NCBI GenBank assembly: GCA_900478215.1
Contig: LS483478.1
Span: 124,001 to 188,000 of the forward strand
DNA: 64,000 bases
From: Salmonella enterica subsp. houtenae serovar Houten
GTDB lineage: Bacteria; Pseudomonadota; Gammaproteobacteria; Enterobacterales; Enterobacteriaceae
Direction: 5' to 3'
In this document: piece by piece, positions 36,049 through 45,122 of the stretch
Numbering within the stretch: position 1 is the stretch's first letter
Layout: the number at the start of each line of letters is the position of its first letter
Translations under genes and position numbers: made by a program
The notes under the pieces: generated by a model
Told to the model about the DNA's origin: nothing
Database searches by the model: none
What the model saw: only the letters and a program-made list of their open reading frames with translations

Positions 36049-37368
36049 TCAGGCCGCGTGTTTGCGTGGGGTCATCGTTTTTGCTGGCGTTGCGCCCGCA
36101 TCACATTTCGCGGGTAGAAGCAGGGCCATCAGTGCGGCTAAGGCGAGGGAGATCGCCAGGCAATAGACGCCAGCGTCTTTGCTGTAGAGGGTGATTAAGA
36201 CACCTACCGCGTAAGGACCGCAGAAGCCGCCGAGGTTGCCGAGCGCGTTGATCACCCCGCGTGCGCCGCCTGCCATTTCCGCGCTGAACAGACGCGCCGG
36301 GATAGTCCAGAACACGCCCGCCGCCGATTGCAGGAAGAATCCGCAGCCAACCGGCGCCGCATACGCCAGCCAAATGTGGCTTTTCAAGGCTACCGACAGG
36401 AACATGCACAGGGCGAAGCCAATCAGCGGCAGGCAGACGAACAGTTTGCGTTTACCGGTACGGTCAGAGAGGGAGGAGAACAGAAACATCCCGGCAATCG
36501 CGCCGACGTAAGGCAGAATGGCGAGCATCCCGACCTGACCCATGCTGCTGTGAGTCAACTCTTTCAGAATGGTCGGCAACCACAGGGTATAACCGTAAAT
36601 GCCGGTCTGATAGAAGAAGTTCAGCGCGATAAGCTGCCACATTGTTTTGTCGGAAAGCACCGCGCCGAGAGAGGCGTTTTTAACTTCGGTGCCAGCAATC
36701 GCTTTTTGCTCGGCGGCTAGCGTCTCAACCAGGTAATTTTTCTCGGCAGTCGAGATCCAGCGCGCTTCCTGCGGGCGGTCATAAACGGTGTAGGACCATA
36801 GCACCAGGACCACAACAGAGAGCAGGCCTTCAATAATGAACAGCCAGCGCCAGTCAAGAACGGTAATGATCCAGCCGGAGAGCGGGGCGGTGACGATCCC
36901 GGCAATCGGCACAAACATAATCACAATCGCGTTGGCGCGACCACGTTCGGCATCAGGGAACCAGTTGCTGATCATCGTCAGCACGACGGGCAACATACCG
37001 CCTTCCGCCACGCCCAGTAAAAAGCGCAGGATAAGCAGTTGGTACTGGTTAGTAATTATGCCCGTCAGGACGGAGATTATCGCCCATGCGACCAGCGACC
37101 AGCCGATAAATTTCTTACCGCTGCCGTGGACGGCAATTTTGCCGCCGGGAACCTGTAAAAACAGATAACCGATAAAGAATATACCGCCTGCCAGCCCCGC
37201 CATGGTGGCGGAAATACCCAGTTCGGCATCCATTCCTCCCGGCATCGCAAAGGCGATATTAACGCGGTCCATATAAGAAATAATACAGGCGATTAGGATC
37301 GGTGGAATAATGCGTAGCCAGCGCTGACGCGGTATATTTTTTTGTGTAGAGCGAGAGGTCATGTTCAT
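36049..37368 (-). CDS. MFS transporter, anion:cation symporter type
   Basis: A 439-residue, 12-helix MFS carrier of the ACS group (relatives carry hexuronates, sugar acids and tartrate). The signature ISYMDRVNIAFA (about 31-42) and LRFLLGVAEGGMLP in helix 4 (about 114-127) are visible. It stands where E. coli K-12 has the TRAP transporter yiaMNO, so it probably imports the sugar acid (2,3-diketo-L-gulonate or similar) of this operon. An alternative start lies at Met3. REP clusters lie on both sides. Confidence 0.88.
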   Translation of the reverse strand: MNMTSRSTQKNIPRQRWLRIIPPILIACIISYMDRVNIAFAMPGGMDAELGISATMAGLAGGIFFIGYLFLQVPGGKIAVHGSGKKFIGWSLVAWAIISVLTGIITNQYQLLILRFLLGVAEGGMLPVVLTMISNWFPDAERGRANAIVIMFVPIAGIVTAPLSGWIITVLDWRWLFIIEGLLSVVVLVLWSYTVYDRPQEARWISTAEKNYLVETLAAEQKAIAGTEVKNASLGAVLSDKTMWQLIALNFFYQTGIYGYTLWLPTILKELTHSSMGQVGMLAILPYVGAIAGMFLFSSLSDRTGKRKLFVCLPLIGFALCMFLSVALKSHIWLAYAAPVGCGFFLQSAAGVFWTIPARLFSAEMAGGARGVINALGNLGGFCGPYAVGVLITLYSKDAGVYCLAISLALAALMALLLPAKCDAGATPAKTMTPRKHAA

Positions 37369-37420
37369 CTTTATATTCTCGTAGAGTAAGTATTCTGGCG
37401 ATGAAAAGTTTTATTATTAA

Positions 37421-37495
37421 TGCCAGATGGCGCTGCGCTTACCCGAGCTACAGCGTTATCTGTAGGTTGGATAAGGCGTTTATGCCGCCATCTGA
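37421..37495. repeat. BIME inside the yia/sgb operon, upstream of the carrier
   Basis: REP-type units (GCCAGATGGCGCTGCGCTTA and TAGGTTGGATAAGGCGTTTA ... GCCGCCATCTG) in the 134-base gap between the DUF4862-like gene and the MFS carrier. Confidence 0.8.
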
Positions 37496-37502
37496 CAACG
37501 TC

Positions 37503-38432
37503 TTATTGTTTTGTTTTATTTAGTGCCGCGATGCCGTCGCGTAATATCGCTACGCGGTGGCTGACATCGGCACTGGCATTAATTTCCAGTAATTTAATGC
37601 CCGCAAAATGTAAGGGCGTTTCTTCCACGCAGGCCAATAATTCATGCGCATGTTCCGCTGTCATCAGACTTTGCGGGCAGAAAGGGGCGAACGGCGCGTG
37701 TAAGTCTTGCCATTCACCGTACTCTCCATCCAGCGTTGTGCCGGAAAACATCAGCGCGCCGAGTTTTCCGGCCTGTTTGACCTGTTGCGTATGGGCTAGC
37801 GGCAGGGTGATATCCCGCCCTTCAATGGCCGAACGCGCCCAGTTAACGCACACGCTGATGTCGTAGTCGGCAAGGGTCTCCAGCACGTTCTCTAAAGGTA
37901 AAAAGCCCTTGCGCGGCGCGGGGCCGGTCATCGCATCACAATGTTCCAGCACCAGCGCGCAGGACCAGTCCCAGTGAGCAATCTCTTTGAGCGAGCGGGC
38001 AAAAGCCTCGGTAGCCTGGGCGACGTTTGGGTTATTCGCCATCGGTGCGGCATGAAGCTCCAGCGCCATCACTTTGCCGGGGGTTTTCGCATTGAGTTTA
38101 TTTATCTTCTGATAAAGATGACGGTAGTATTCCACGCAGGCTTTACGCTGTTCCTCGTCACTGGACGCTAATCCAAAACCGCCGTTTTCGCTGCGGCGGC
38201 GCATAGTTTCCATGATTGCCGTCACGACAAGGCGCCAGCTTCCTGGCGTATGGCGCAATAACCACTCGTCGCCGAGCGGATGAAGATGTTCAAGGCAAGG
38301 TTGCTCCAGTCCGCGAATATGCGGCGTATCGGAGAGTTGTCGCCAGAATTCCGTCTCTTCCTCTTCACTCTTCTGGTGAAATGAGGGTGCACAAGGGTAC
38401 GCACCGATAATATAACCGGTATTATTTTTCAT
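37503..38432 (-). CDS. DUF4862-like TIM-barrel protein of the yia operon
   Basis: A 309-residue cytosolic protein with no E. coli K-12 counterpart at this place. I associate it with the DUF4862 family. Short stretches (KVMALELHAAPM, CALVLEHCDAM, ISVCVNWARSAIEGRD, HFAGIKLLEINAS) alternate strand and acidic or histidine residues in the manner of xylose-isomerase-like TIM barrels. It may act as an isomerase, epimerase or lyase on the imported sugar acid; this is inference. It starts 23 bases after yiaL and is followed by REP units. Confidence 0.75.
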   Translation of the reverse strand: MKNNTGYIIGAYPCAPSFHQKSEEEETEFWRQLSDTPHIRGLEQPCLEHLHPLGDEWLLRHTPGSWRLVVTAIMETMRRRSENGGFGLASSDEEQRKACVEYYRHLYQKINKLNAKTPGKVMALELHAAPMANNPNVAQATEAFARSLKEIAHWDWSCALVLEHCDAMTGPAPRKGFLPLENVLETLADYDISVCVNWARSAIEGRDITLPLAHTQQVKQAGKLGALMFSGTTLDGEYGEWQDLHAPFAPFCPQSLMTAEHAHELLACVEETPLHFAGIKLLEINASADVSHRVAILRDGIAALNKTKQ

Positions 38433-38455
38433 TTTGTGCTCCAGTAAACTCTATT

Positions 38456-38920
38456 TTATAAAACGTCTATGGCGACTTTTACGACTATTTTCCGTATCGG
38501 TGTAGCAACGCTTTTATTACAACATGGACGATGAACATCCTGCGGGAAAAACAGGGCGTAACTTCCCGGTATCATTTCAATGAATGATTCATGTTCACTG
38601 TCGTGATAAAAAATAATATCGCGCTGTTCTAATAATGATTCGCTGATTTGATTATTACCGGTATCAATGGCAACCCCAATTTTCTCTTCACCCCAGGCCA
38701 AAAACTGAATATCCAGATAGCGGCGATGTACTTCCGGTCGATTTTCGGCGGCGTCGCGCGTGGTTAAATCGATAATCTGCGCAAAAATGTTTTTACCGTC
38801 GATCTCCACCACGCCCGGCGTCTGGGTGCGAAAGTCCGTATTACGCAGGAAATCGAGCGCCTGCTCTATGGTCGACGGTAGCCGGCACGGATTAGGCTGC
38901 GCGATATGTCCAAAGATCAT
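38456..38920 (-). CDS. yiaL: YhcH/YjgK/YiaL family protein
   Basis: A 154-residue cupin-like protein of the family named after YhcH, YjgK and YiaL. Metal-binding positions are in ENRPEVHRRYLDIQFLAWGEE and FFPQDVHRP (His-x-n-Glu-His pattern). Relatives are anomerases or mutarotases in sialic acid and sugar acid operons. It lies 11 bases after yiaK in the same operon. The C-terminus is a few residues different from E. coli. Confidence 0.92.
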   Translation of the reverse strand: MIFGHIAQPNPCRLPSTIEQALDFLRNTDFRTQTPGVVEIDGKNIFAQIIDLTTRDAAENRPEVHRRYLDIQFLAWGEEKIGVAIDTGNNQISESLLEQRDIIFYHDSEHESFIEMIPGSYALFFPQDVHRPCCNKSVATPIRKIVVKVAIDVL

Positions 38921-38931
38921 GATGTGGCTCC

Positions 38932-39930
38932 TTACAGCGCCTGAATTTTGGCCCAGACGCTGTCATCAACGGTGATGCCGTGACGGCGGTTTTCATCGAG
39001 CAGTTTGGTAAATTCGTGGCCAGGCAGCCGAATAGCGACGTTGTCGTCGGCGCGTTCGGCGGTAGTAATAAAATCCATGATTCGTTGTAGTTTGGCGTCA
39101 CGCGTAGCGCCATCGATCAGCTTATCGACTTCAATAGCGATGAAAATCTGCGATACGCCGTATTCGTCGCTGTTTTCCTGCGTCACTTCGGCAACGGAAG
39201 AGCCGTTGGAAAGTAGCGTGGCAATCATATCCAGCACGATCGACAGGCCAGAGCCTTTCCAGTAACCCATCGGCAGGATACGGCGATTTTTCTCGATCAC
39301 GCCCGGTTCTTTGGTCAACTGACCATTATCGTCGAAACCGCCGTCCACTGGCAGTTCGCGGCCCGCCAGACGGTTAACTTCTAACATCCCGTAAGAGAAC
39401 ATGGACATTGACATATCCACCATCGTGATCGGCGTGGAAGGGATCGCGACGATCAGCGGGTTAGTGCCGATACGACACTCTTTCGCGCCCCACGGCGGCA
39501 TGACGGCAATCGAGTTGGTCCAGCAGATGCCGATGTAGCCTTTTTCCGCCGCCTGCCAGCCGTAGCTGCCGCCGCGCATCCAGTGGTTGGCATTGCGTAG
39601 CGCCACCAGACCGATGCCGTGGTCGGAGGCCAGTTCAATGGCCCGATCCATCATCTTTTTCGCCGTCAGGTTGCCAATAGCGCGCTGTGCGTCCCACTGC
39701 TCAATGGCCCCCAGGCTGGTCACGCGCTGTGGCTTTGCCTCAGGAATGATGTCGCCATTGTCCAGTTGCTGAATGAAGCGGGGAAAGCGGTTCACGCCGT
39801 GTGAATAAACGCCGGACTCGGTGGTGCGAGCGAACATTTCCGCGCAGGCGTCAGCAGTATCCGTTGCCACGCCGCGTGAAAGCAGTACCCGGTTAAACGC
39901 CGCTTTCGACTGCTCAAAAGTCACTTTCAT
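38932..39930 (-). CDS. yiaK: 2,3-diketo-L-gulonate reductase
   Basis: An NAD(P)H-dependent malate/lactate dehydrogenase-2 family enzyme that reduces 2,3-diketo-L-gulonate to 3-keto-L-gulonate. 332 residues, nearly identical to E. coli YiaK (DlgD). Family signatures are SGVYSHGVNRFPRF (catalytic His about 44), NANHWMRGGSYG (about 113-124) and RILPMGYWKGSGLSIVLDM. First gene of the operon yiaK-yiaL-DUF4862-MFS-lyxK-sgbHUE. Confidence 0.96.
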   Translation of the reverse strand: MKVTFEQSKAAFNRVLLSRGVATDTADACAEMFARTTESGVYSHGVNRFPRFIQQLDNGDIIPEAKPQRVTSLGAIEQWDAQRAIGNLTAKKMMDRAIELASDHGIGLVALRNANHWMRGGSYGWQAAEKGYIGICWTNSIAVMPPWGAKECRIGTNPLIVAIPSTPITMVDMSMSMFSYGMLEVNRLAGRELPVDGGFDDNGQLTKEPGVIEKNRRILPMGYWKGSGLSIVLDMIATLLSNGSSVAEVTQENSDEYGVSQIFIAIEVDKLIDGATRDAKLQRIMDFITTAERADDNVAIRLPGHEFTKLLDENRRHGITVDDSVWAKIQAL

Positions 39931-39985
39931 TCCTGTATCTCCTGATAATCTGTGATCGCTTTTTTATCGTTAAATTTCAATATGC

Positions 39986-39998
39986 GAAATCTTATTTC
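39986..39998. promoter_or_regulatory. IclR-type operator candidate for YiaJ
   Basis: GAAAT-CTT-ATTTC is a perfect 5-3-5 palindrome in the yiaK-yiaJ divergent gap, similar to IclR-family operators (GAAATnnnATTTC). YiaJ is the IclR-type regulator encoded next to it. Confidence 0.55.
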
Positions 39999-40088
39999 AA
40001 ATATAACGATCAAAAATTCACAGATCAACGGGCAGGGCTATTTTTTAAATTTTTCAAAATCAATAAGTTGTATTTTTTCAGTGCAGAT

Positions 40089-40104
40089 CGTGAACTGAAA
40101 CACA
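40089..40104. promoter_or_regulatory. CRP-type site, yiaK-yiaJ region
   Basis: CGTGAACTGAAACACA matches TGTGA-N6-TCACA at 8 of 10 positions. CRP control of the E. coli operon is known. It lies about 45 bases before yiaJ. Confidence 0.45.
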
Positions 40105-40149
40105 CTTTGCGTTACCATCAGATCCCGACAGCAAGGGGGAGCGGGAGCA

Positions 40150-40965
40150 ATGGCTAAAAAAGAAAGCGAAATGACGCACGACAAAGAGAGACCAGCCGGA
40201 AGTCAAAGCCTGTTTCGAGGATTAATGCTGATTGAGATCCTCAGTAACTACCCGAATGGGTGTCCACTGGCGCATCTTTCGGAACTGGCGGGGCTAAACA
40301 AAAGCACCGTCCATCGGTTGTTGCAGGGGCTACAATCATGCGGATACGTCACGCCTGCGCCCGCCGCCGGAAGCTACCGTTTGACCACCAAATTTATCGC
40401 TGTCGGGCAGAAGGCGCTGTCATCTCTGAACATCATCCATGTTGCTGCGCCGCATCTTGAAGCGCTAAATATCGCGACCGGCGAGACCATTAACTTTTCC
40501 AGCCGTGAAGACGATCACGCGATTTTGATTTATAAACTGGAGCCGACCACCGGTATGCTGCGTACCCGCGCCTATATTGGCCAGCATATGCCGCTCTACT
40601 GCTCGGCGATGGGGAAAATTTATATGGCGTTTGGTCAGCCGGATTATGTGGCGTCTTACTGGGAAAGCCATAAAGATCAGATCCAGCCGCTGACTCGCAA
40701 CACCATTACCGGTTTACCAGCGATGTACGATGAGCTGGCGCAAATTCGTGAAACCAGCATGGCGATGGACCGCGAAGAAAATGAGCTGGGCGTCTCCTGT
40801 ATTGCCGTGCCAGTGTTTGATATTCACCATCGAGTGCCTTACGCCATTTCTATTTCGCTGTCGACGTCACGGCTAAAACAGATCGGCGAGAAAAATCTGC
40901 TCAAACCGTTGCGTGAAACCGCACAGGCTATCTCTAATGAGCTGGGATTTACCGTTCGCGAATAA
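40150..40965 (+). CDS. yiaJ: IclR-family repressor YiaJ
   Basis: 271 residues: N-terminal winged helix (about 20-80, LAHLSELAGLNKSTVHRLLQGL) and C-terminal ligand-binding IclR domain (about 95-265; YCSAMGKIYMAF, DREENELGVSCIAVPV). It represses the divergent yiaK operon in E. coli. A few residues shorter than E. coli at both ends. GGGGGAG precedes the ATG by a few bases. Confidence 0.94.
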   Translation: MAKKESEMTHDKERPAGSQSLFRGLMLIEILSNYPNGCPLAHLSELAGLNKSTVHRLLQGLQSCGYVTPAPAAGSYRLTTKFIAVGQKALSSLNIIHVAAPHLEALNIATGETINFSSREDDHAILIYKLEPTTGMLRTRAYIGQHMPLYCSAMGKIYMAFGQPDYVASYWESHKDQIQPLTRNTITGLPAMYDELAQIRETSMAMDREENELGVSCIAVPVFDIHHRVPYAISISLSTSRLKQIGEKNLLKPLRETAQAISNELGFTVRE

Positions 40966-41081
40966 GACAGCTCGCCAGGTTTTATCAGGCATCTGACAAA
41001 ATTTGTCCGTTTGCGTAGTGGGATCAAAGCGGCGGGGAATTGCTCTCTGGCATTCTGACGTTTTAACGCAGGGGGAGAATA

Positions 41082-41555
41082 ATGAACCGGTTTATTATGG
41101 CGGATGCGTCGGCGTGTATCGGGTGTCGTACCTGCGAGGTCGCCTGCGTGGTGTCGCATCAGGAACAGCAGAATAGCGCGGCGGTGACGACGGCGGACTT
41201 TGTGCCGCGTATCCGGGTGATAAAAGAGGATAGCTTCACCACGGCCACGGTCTGCCATCAGTGTGAGGACGCGCCGTGCGCGAATGTCTGTCCGGTACAG
41301 GCGATTCGCCGCGATCGGGGGCATATCTTCGTGACGCCATCGCGCTGCATTGGTTGTAAAAGCTGTATGCTGGCTTGCCCGTTTGGCGCGATGACCGTGG
41401 TGGCGTCCGCGTCAGGCGCGCAGGCGATTAAATGCGATCTTTGCTGGCATCGGGAAGCGGGGCCGGCATGCGTGGAAGCCTGCCCGACCCAGGCGTTACA
41501 GTGCGTTGACGCAACACACGTGCAGCGCCAGCGCCTCTATTCTCAACCTTTCTGA
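41082..41555 (+). CDS. ysaA: 4Fe-4S ferredoxin-type electron transfer protein YsaA
   Basis: 157 residues of the DMSO reductase B-subunit type. Four cysteine clusters are intact: CIGCRTCEVAC, CHQCEDAPCANVCP, CIGCKSCMLACP and CDLCWHREAGPACVEACP, enough for four [4Fe-4S] centres. No twin-arginine signal, so it is cytoplasmic. It resembles HycB/HydN subunits; the partner oxidoreductase is not encoded nearby. Convergent with avtA. Confidence 0.93.
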   Translation: MNRFIMADASACIGCRTCEVACVVSHQEQQNSAAVTTADFVPRIRVIKEDSFTTATVCHQCEDAPCANVCPVQAIRRDRGHIFVTPSRCIGCKSCMLACPFGAMTVVASASGAQAIKCDLCWHREAGPACVEACPTQALQCVDATHVQRQRLYSQPF

Positions 41556-41591
41556 ACGTCGTTCCGGCCTGCATGATGGCCGGAATAGCCG

Positions 41592-42842
41592 TCAGCCTTC
41601 ACGCCAGGCACGTTCTATCTCTTCTGCCAGAATTTTTACGCCCGCCTCGATTTTGTCCGGTTCAGGCACGTAGTTCATCCGCATACACTGGTGTGTGTGG
41701 GGCCAGGGTTTGTCCAGCCCGGGAAAGAAATAGTGGCCCGGCACCATTAGCACGCCGCGCGCTTTCAAGCGCTGATAGAGTAACTCGGTGGTAATCGGCA
41801 GATCCTTAAACCATAGCCACAAAAATATTGCGCCTTCCGGTTTATGAATCAGGCAGCGTTCTTCGGTTAAATAGCGACGAATGATCGCGATCGTCTGTTG
41901 AACGCGCTGATAGTAGAAAGGTTTGATAACCGTTTCCGACAGCCGCAGCAGATCGTTACGCTTAATCATTTCGCACATCATCGCCGGACCCATGCCGCCG
42001 GGCGCAAGGCTGATAATGCCGTTCATGTTGGCAATGGCGGTAATCGTCTTCTCATTGGCGATGATAATCCCGCAGCGGGAGCCGGGCAGCCCCAGCTTCG
42101 AGAGGCTCATGCATAAGATAATATTTGGGTTCCACAGCGGGCGCGCCTCGCTAAAGATAATGCCCGGAAACGGCACGCCGTAAGCGTTATCAATCACCAG
42201 TGGGATGTTGTGCTGATTCGCCAGTCTGTCCAGCTTCATCAGCTCTTCATCGGTGATAACGTTACCGGTCGGGTTGGTCGGGCGCGAGACGCAAATCATT
42301 CCTGTCTCTTCGCCGATGTGCAGATGCTCAAAATCGACGTGATACTTAAACTGGCCTTCCGGCAGCAGTTCAATATTCGGGCGCGCCGAAACGAAGAGAT
42401 CGTCTTCCAGACCGGAATCCGCATAGCCGATGTATTCCGGCGCGAGCGGGAAGAGTACCTTTTTCGTACTGCCGTCGGCGTGACGTCCGGCGAAGAGATT
42501 AAACAAGTAGAAAAACGCGCTCTGACTGCCATTTGTCAGCGCAATATTCTGTGGTTCGATATCCCATCCCAGCGCTTCACGTAGCAGTGCGGCCAGTGCA
42601 GTCAGTAGCGCTGTTTTTCCCTGGGGACCGTCATAATTACAAAGCGCATCAGCGGCTTTGCCGCTTTCTACCATCTCTGCCAGTAGCGTCTGGAAATAAT
42701 CCTGCATGGCAGGGATGTGCGCCGGGTTACCGCCGCCAAGCATAATGGCGCCTGGCGTGCGTAAACCGTCGTTGAGATCCTCCATCAGGCGGGTAATGCC
42801 TGAATGGCGGGTAAATTTATCGCCGAAAAGTGAAAATATCAT
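41592..42842 (-). CDS. avtA: Valine-pyruvate aminotransferase
   Basis: A PLP fold-type I transaminase (transaminase C) that moves the amino group between alanine and 2-oxoisovalerate or valine and pyruvate. 416 residues from MIFSLFGDKFTRHSG; the 22 upstream codons lack homology. Visible are SRPTNPTGNVI, DNAYGVPFP and the PLP-lysine in CMSLSKLGLPGSRCG (Lys about 247). Downstream of malS on the same strand with a 173-base gap that should hold its promoter. Confidence 0.96.
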   Translation of the reverse strand: MIFSLFGDKFTRHSGITRLMEDLNDGLRTPGAIMLGGGNPAHIPAMQDYFQTLLAEMVESGKAADALCNYDGPQGKTALLTALAALLREALGWDIEPQNIALTNGSQSAFFYLFNLFAGRHADGSTKKVLFPLAPEYIGYADSGLEDDLFVSARPNIELLPEGQFKYHVDFEHLHIGEETGMICVSRPTNPTGNVITDEELMKLDRLANQHNIPLVIDNAYGVPFPGIIFSEARPLWNPNIILCMSLSKLGLPGSRCGIIIANEKTITAIANMNGIISLAPGGMGPAMMCEMIKRNDLLRLSETVIKPFYYQRVQQTIAIIRRYLTEERCLIHKPEGAIFLWLWFKDLPITTELLYQRLKARGVLMVPGHYFFPGLDKPWPHTHQCMRMNYVPEPDKIEAGVKILAEEIERAWREG

Positions 42843-43015
42843 AACGGGTGATCTATCGAACAGTCTGTCAAAGTGGATCACCATAACGCTACAAATGGCG
42901 GGGCGCAAATGGGAGGGAGGCGGTGGTATTGATGTTTTATGCTACAGATTTTTACCAGGTTGGTTTTTTATTTTGAAGGGGCTACCGGTACGCGAGGGGA
43001 CCGGTAGCGTCACGA

Positions 43016-45043
43016 TTAGCGGCGACCTGCCCAGACGACCATCACAGTATCGTCGCCGTACTGGCGTACAAAACCGTATCCGTGTTTTAGCGTCAGCGTG
43101 GTTTGTTGGCCTGCGCCGATGGCGGGATGTCTGGTGCGGAACTGGCTAATACGCTGCCAGTGCGCGACGGCTGCGGCTGACTTTCCGCTCACGTCCTGCC
43201 AGTTCATATCTGAACGGGTGCCTTGCAGCGGGTCGGAGCCGCTGGGGCCGAAGGGACGAGCGGATTCATCGCCGTAAAAGATTTGCACCGCGCCCGGCGA
43301 AAGCAGCAGCAGTTCCGCCGTCTTATCACCGCCCTCACGGAAAAGGCGCGTATCATGCGAGGAGAGGTAACTTAATACGTTGAAATCCTGCATTTTATCC
43401 GCCATCTGCTGCCAGACTGGCCCCATTTCCGCCAGGCAATCGACCGCTTTCGCCGCCTGCTCCTGATAATCAAAATTGATCATCGCGTCGAAACCATAGC
43501 GATAATAATCACTTTTCATGACGCCGTGGCCCCATGCTTCGCCAGTCATCCAGAACGGACTATCATCCAGCGTTTTGTCCGGATTGGCCTGCTTCCATTC
43601 ACGTAACGCCGCGCTGGCCTGGGTTTTTAGCTGTTGCCAGGCAGGAAGCTCAACGTGTCTGGCGGTATCGACCCGGAATCCGTCAATGCCGTAATCATGT
43701 ACCCACTGGCTTAACCCGTGGGTCAGATAATCCCGTGGCGTATAGCCCTCAATGAACTTTGCTTTAGTGTCAGGTTTGTTGGCATAGAACGCGGGTAGGC
43801 CGGAAGGCGTGGTAGATTCCGTTTTTATATCCGGCAGGAAGGCCAGCGACAGGGTTAAATCGTCAAATCCCGGACTGTCGTAGTCGCCAATATCGGTACG
43901 AATCCACTTTTTTCCCCACCATTTTTCCCAGGCGGCACTGTCGCTGAAGTTGATGTAGTCGTTAAAACTGTGCCAGCTTTGTCCGGCGGCAGGGCGCCAG
44001 TTTGTCCAGCGATCGCCGAGGATTTTTTGCCGTTCCGCGCCGGATAAATAGAGCGCGCCGAACTGATACTCCTGCATATCCGCCAGCGTGGCGTAACCGG
44101 CATGATTCATTACTACGTCAAATAAAATACGAATGCCGCGCTGGTGCGCGCCGTCGACCAGCGCGCGGAGATCGGCTTCGCTGCCCATATTGGCATCCAG
44201 CGTCGTCCAGTCCTGAGTGTAATAGCCGTGATAGGCGTAATGAGGAAAATCGCCTTTTGTTCCGCCGCCGACCCAGCCGTGGATCTGTTCAAACGGCGCG
44301 CTTATCCACAAGGCGTTCACGCCTAATTGCTGTAGATAGTCCAGTTTACTCGTCAACCCGCGTAAATCGCCGCCGTGGAAAGTGCCAATCTCTTGCATAC
44401 CATCCTTATGGCGACCATAGCTGTGGTCGTTGGTTGGATCGCCATTGCGAAAGCGATCCGTAAGCACAAAATAAACGGTGGCGTTGCGCCAATTAAAAGG
44501 CGCTGACGCGTGGGTTTCCGCTCGTTCCAGTAATAAAAGCCCGTGGCTGTCGGCAGGCCGCAGCGTGATTTGCCCGTGTTGGACAGTATCGGTTTGACCA
44601 CTGTAATAATCGCGCACTACCGTCCCTTCCGGAAAGGTTTGGCTAACATCCAGCGTGAGCGGCGAACCATCCCAGACGGGACACTGGCGGGCAAGTTGCG
44701 CTGTGCGTTCAGGTTCAGTTTTTATCGATAACAACAGGGTTGGCGTACCGGAGCGGGTATCTACCGTCAGCGTATAGTCGCCATCTTTAAACAGACGCCA
44801 TTGCGGCGGCGCGCCTTCGCAGGGTGTTAACGACAACATCTGGTTGAGTTTTATGGCGCCGGCGGGCTGCCAGCACTGCTGGTCAATATGGAGCGTTAAC
44901 GTGCGCATACCTTTTGTTAATGCAGCATGGCTGGTAAAGCGTCCGGTTTCCTGCGTCGAGAATGTCGGAAAACCGGGCGAGGTCCATGATGAGGCGATCG
45001 CGATACCGGGTATCAGCGTCAGAGCGAAAGCGGCAAGTTTCAT
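43016..45043 (-). CDS. malS: Periplasmic alpha-amylase
   Basis: Cuts maltodextrins longer than maltohexaose in the periplasm. 675 residues from MKLAAFALTLIPGIAIASS, a clear signal peptide with cleavage near residue 18. The GH13 motifs are present: DVVMNHAGY (region I), GFRVDTARHVE (nucleophile Asp, region II), MTGEAWGHG (acid Glu, region III) and LSSHDTRLF (region IV). An N-terminal extension of about 170 residues precedes the barrel. MalT-box-like sites lie upstream. Confidence 0.96.
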   Translation of the reverse strand: MKLAAFALTLIPGIAIASSWTSPGFPTFSTQETGRFTSHAALTKGMRTLTLHIDQQCWQPAGAIKLNQMLSLTPCEGAPPQWRLFKDGDYTLTVDTRSGTPTLLLSIKTEPERTAQLARQCPVWDGSPLTLDVSQTFPEGTVVRDYYSGQTDTVQHGQITLRPADSHGLLLLERAETHASAPFNWRNATVYFVLTDRFRNGDPTNDHSYGRHKDGMQEIGTFHGGDLRGLTSKLDYLQQLGVNALWISAPFEQIHGWVGGGTKGDFPHYAYHGYYTQDWTTLDANMGSEADLRALVDGAHQRGIRILFDVVMNHAGYATLADMQEYQFGALYLSGAERQKILGDRWTNWRPAAGQSWHSFNDYINFSDSAAWEKWWGKKWIRTDIGDYDSPGFDDLTLSLAFLPDIKTESTTPSGLPAFYANKPDTKAKFIEGYTPRDYLTHGLSQWVHDYGIDGFRVDTARHVELPAWQQLKTQASAALREWKQANPDKTLDDSPFWMTGEAWGHGVMKSDYYRYGFDAMINFDYQEQAAKAVDCLAEMGPVWQQMADKMQDFNVLSYLSSHDTRLFREGGDKTAELLLLSPGAVQIFYGDESARPFGPSGSDPLQGTRSDMNWQDVSGKSAAAVAHWQRISQFRTRHPAIGAGQQTTLTLKHGYGFVRQYGDDTVMVVWAGRR

Positions 45044-45098
45044 CACGCTATCCTTTGTGGGCAATATTCATCAGTTTGCCTGGTTTTTAGGCGAATGA

Positions 45099-45108
45099 AC
45101 TCCTCCCC
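45099..45108 (-). promoter_or_regulatory. MalT box, malS promoter
   Basis: On the minus strand GGGGAGGAGT matches the MalT consensus GGGGA(T/G)GAGG at 9 of 10 positions, about 55 bases before malS. Confidence 0.65.
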
Positions 45109-45122
45109 AACAGAGAGTCGCG

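Noticed and set aside
36049..38432. The MFS and DUF4862-like genes as a recent mobile insertion
   Set aside because: No integrase, transposase, target duplication or tRNA edge, and base composition looks like the neighbours; REP units alone do not show mobility.
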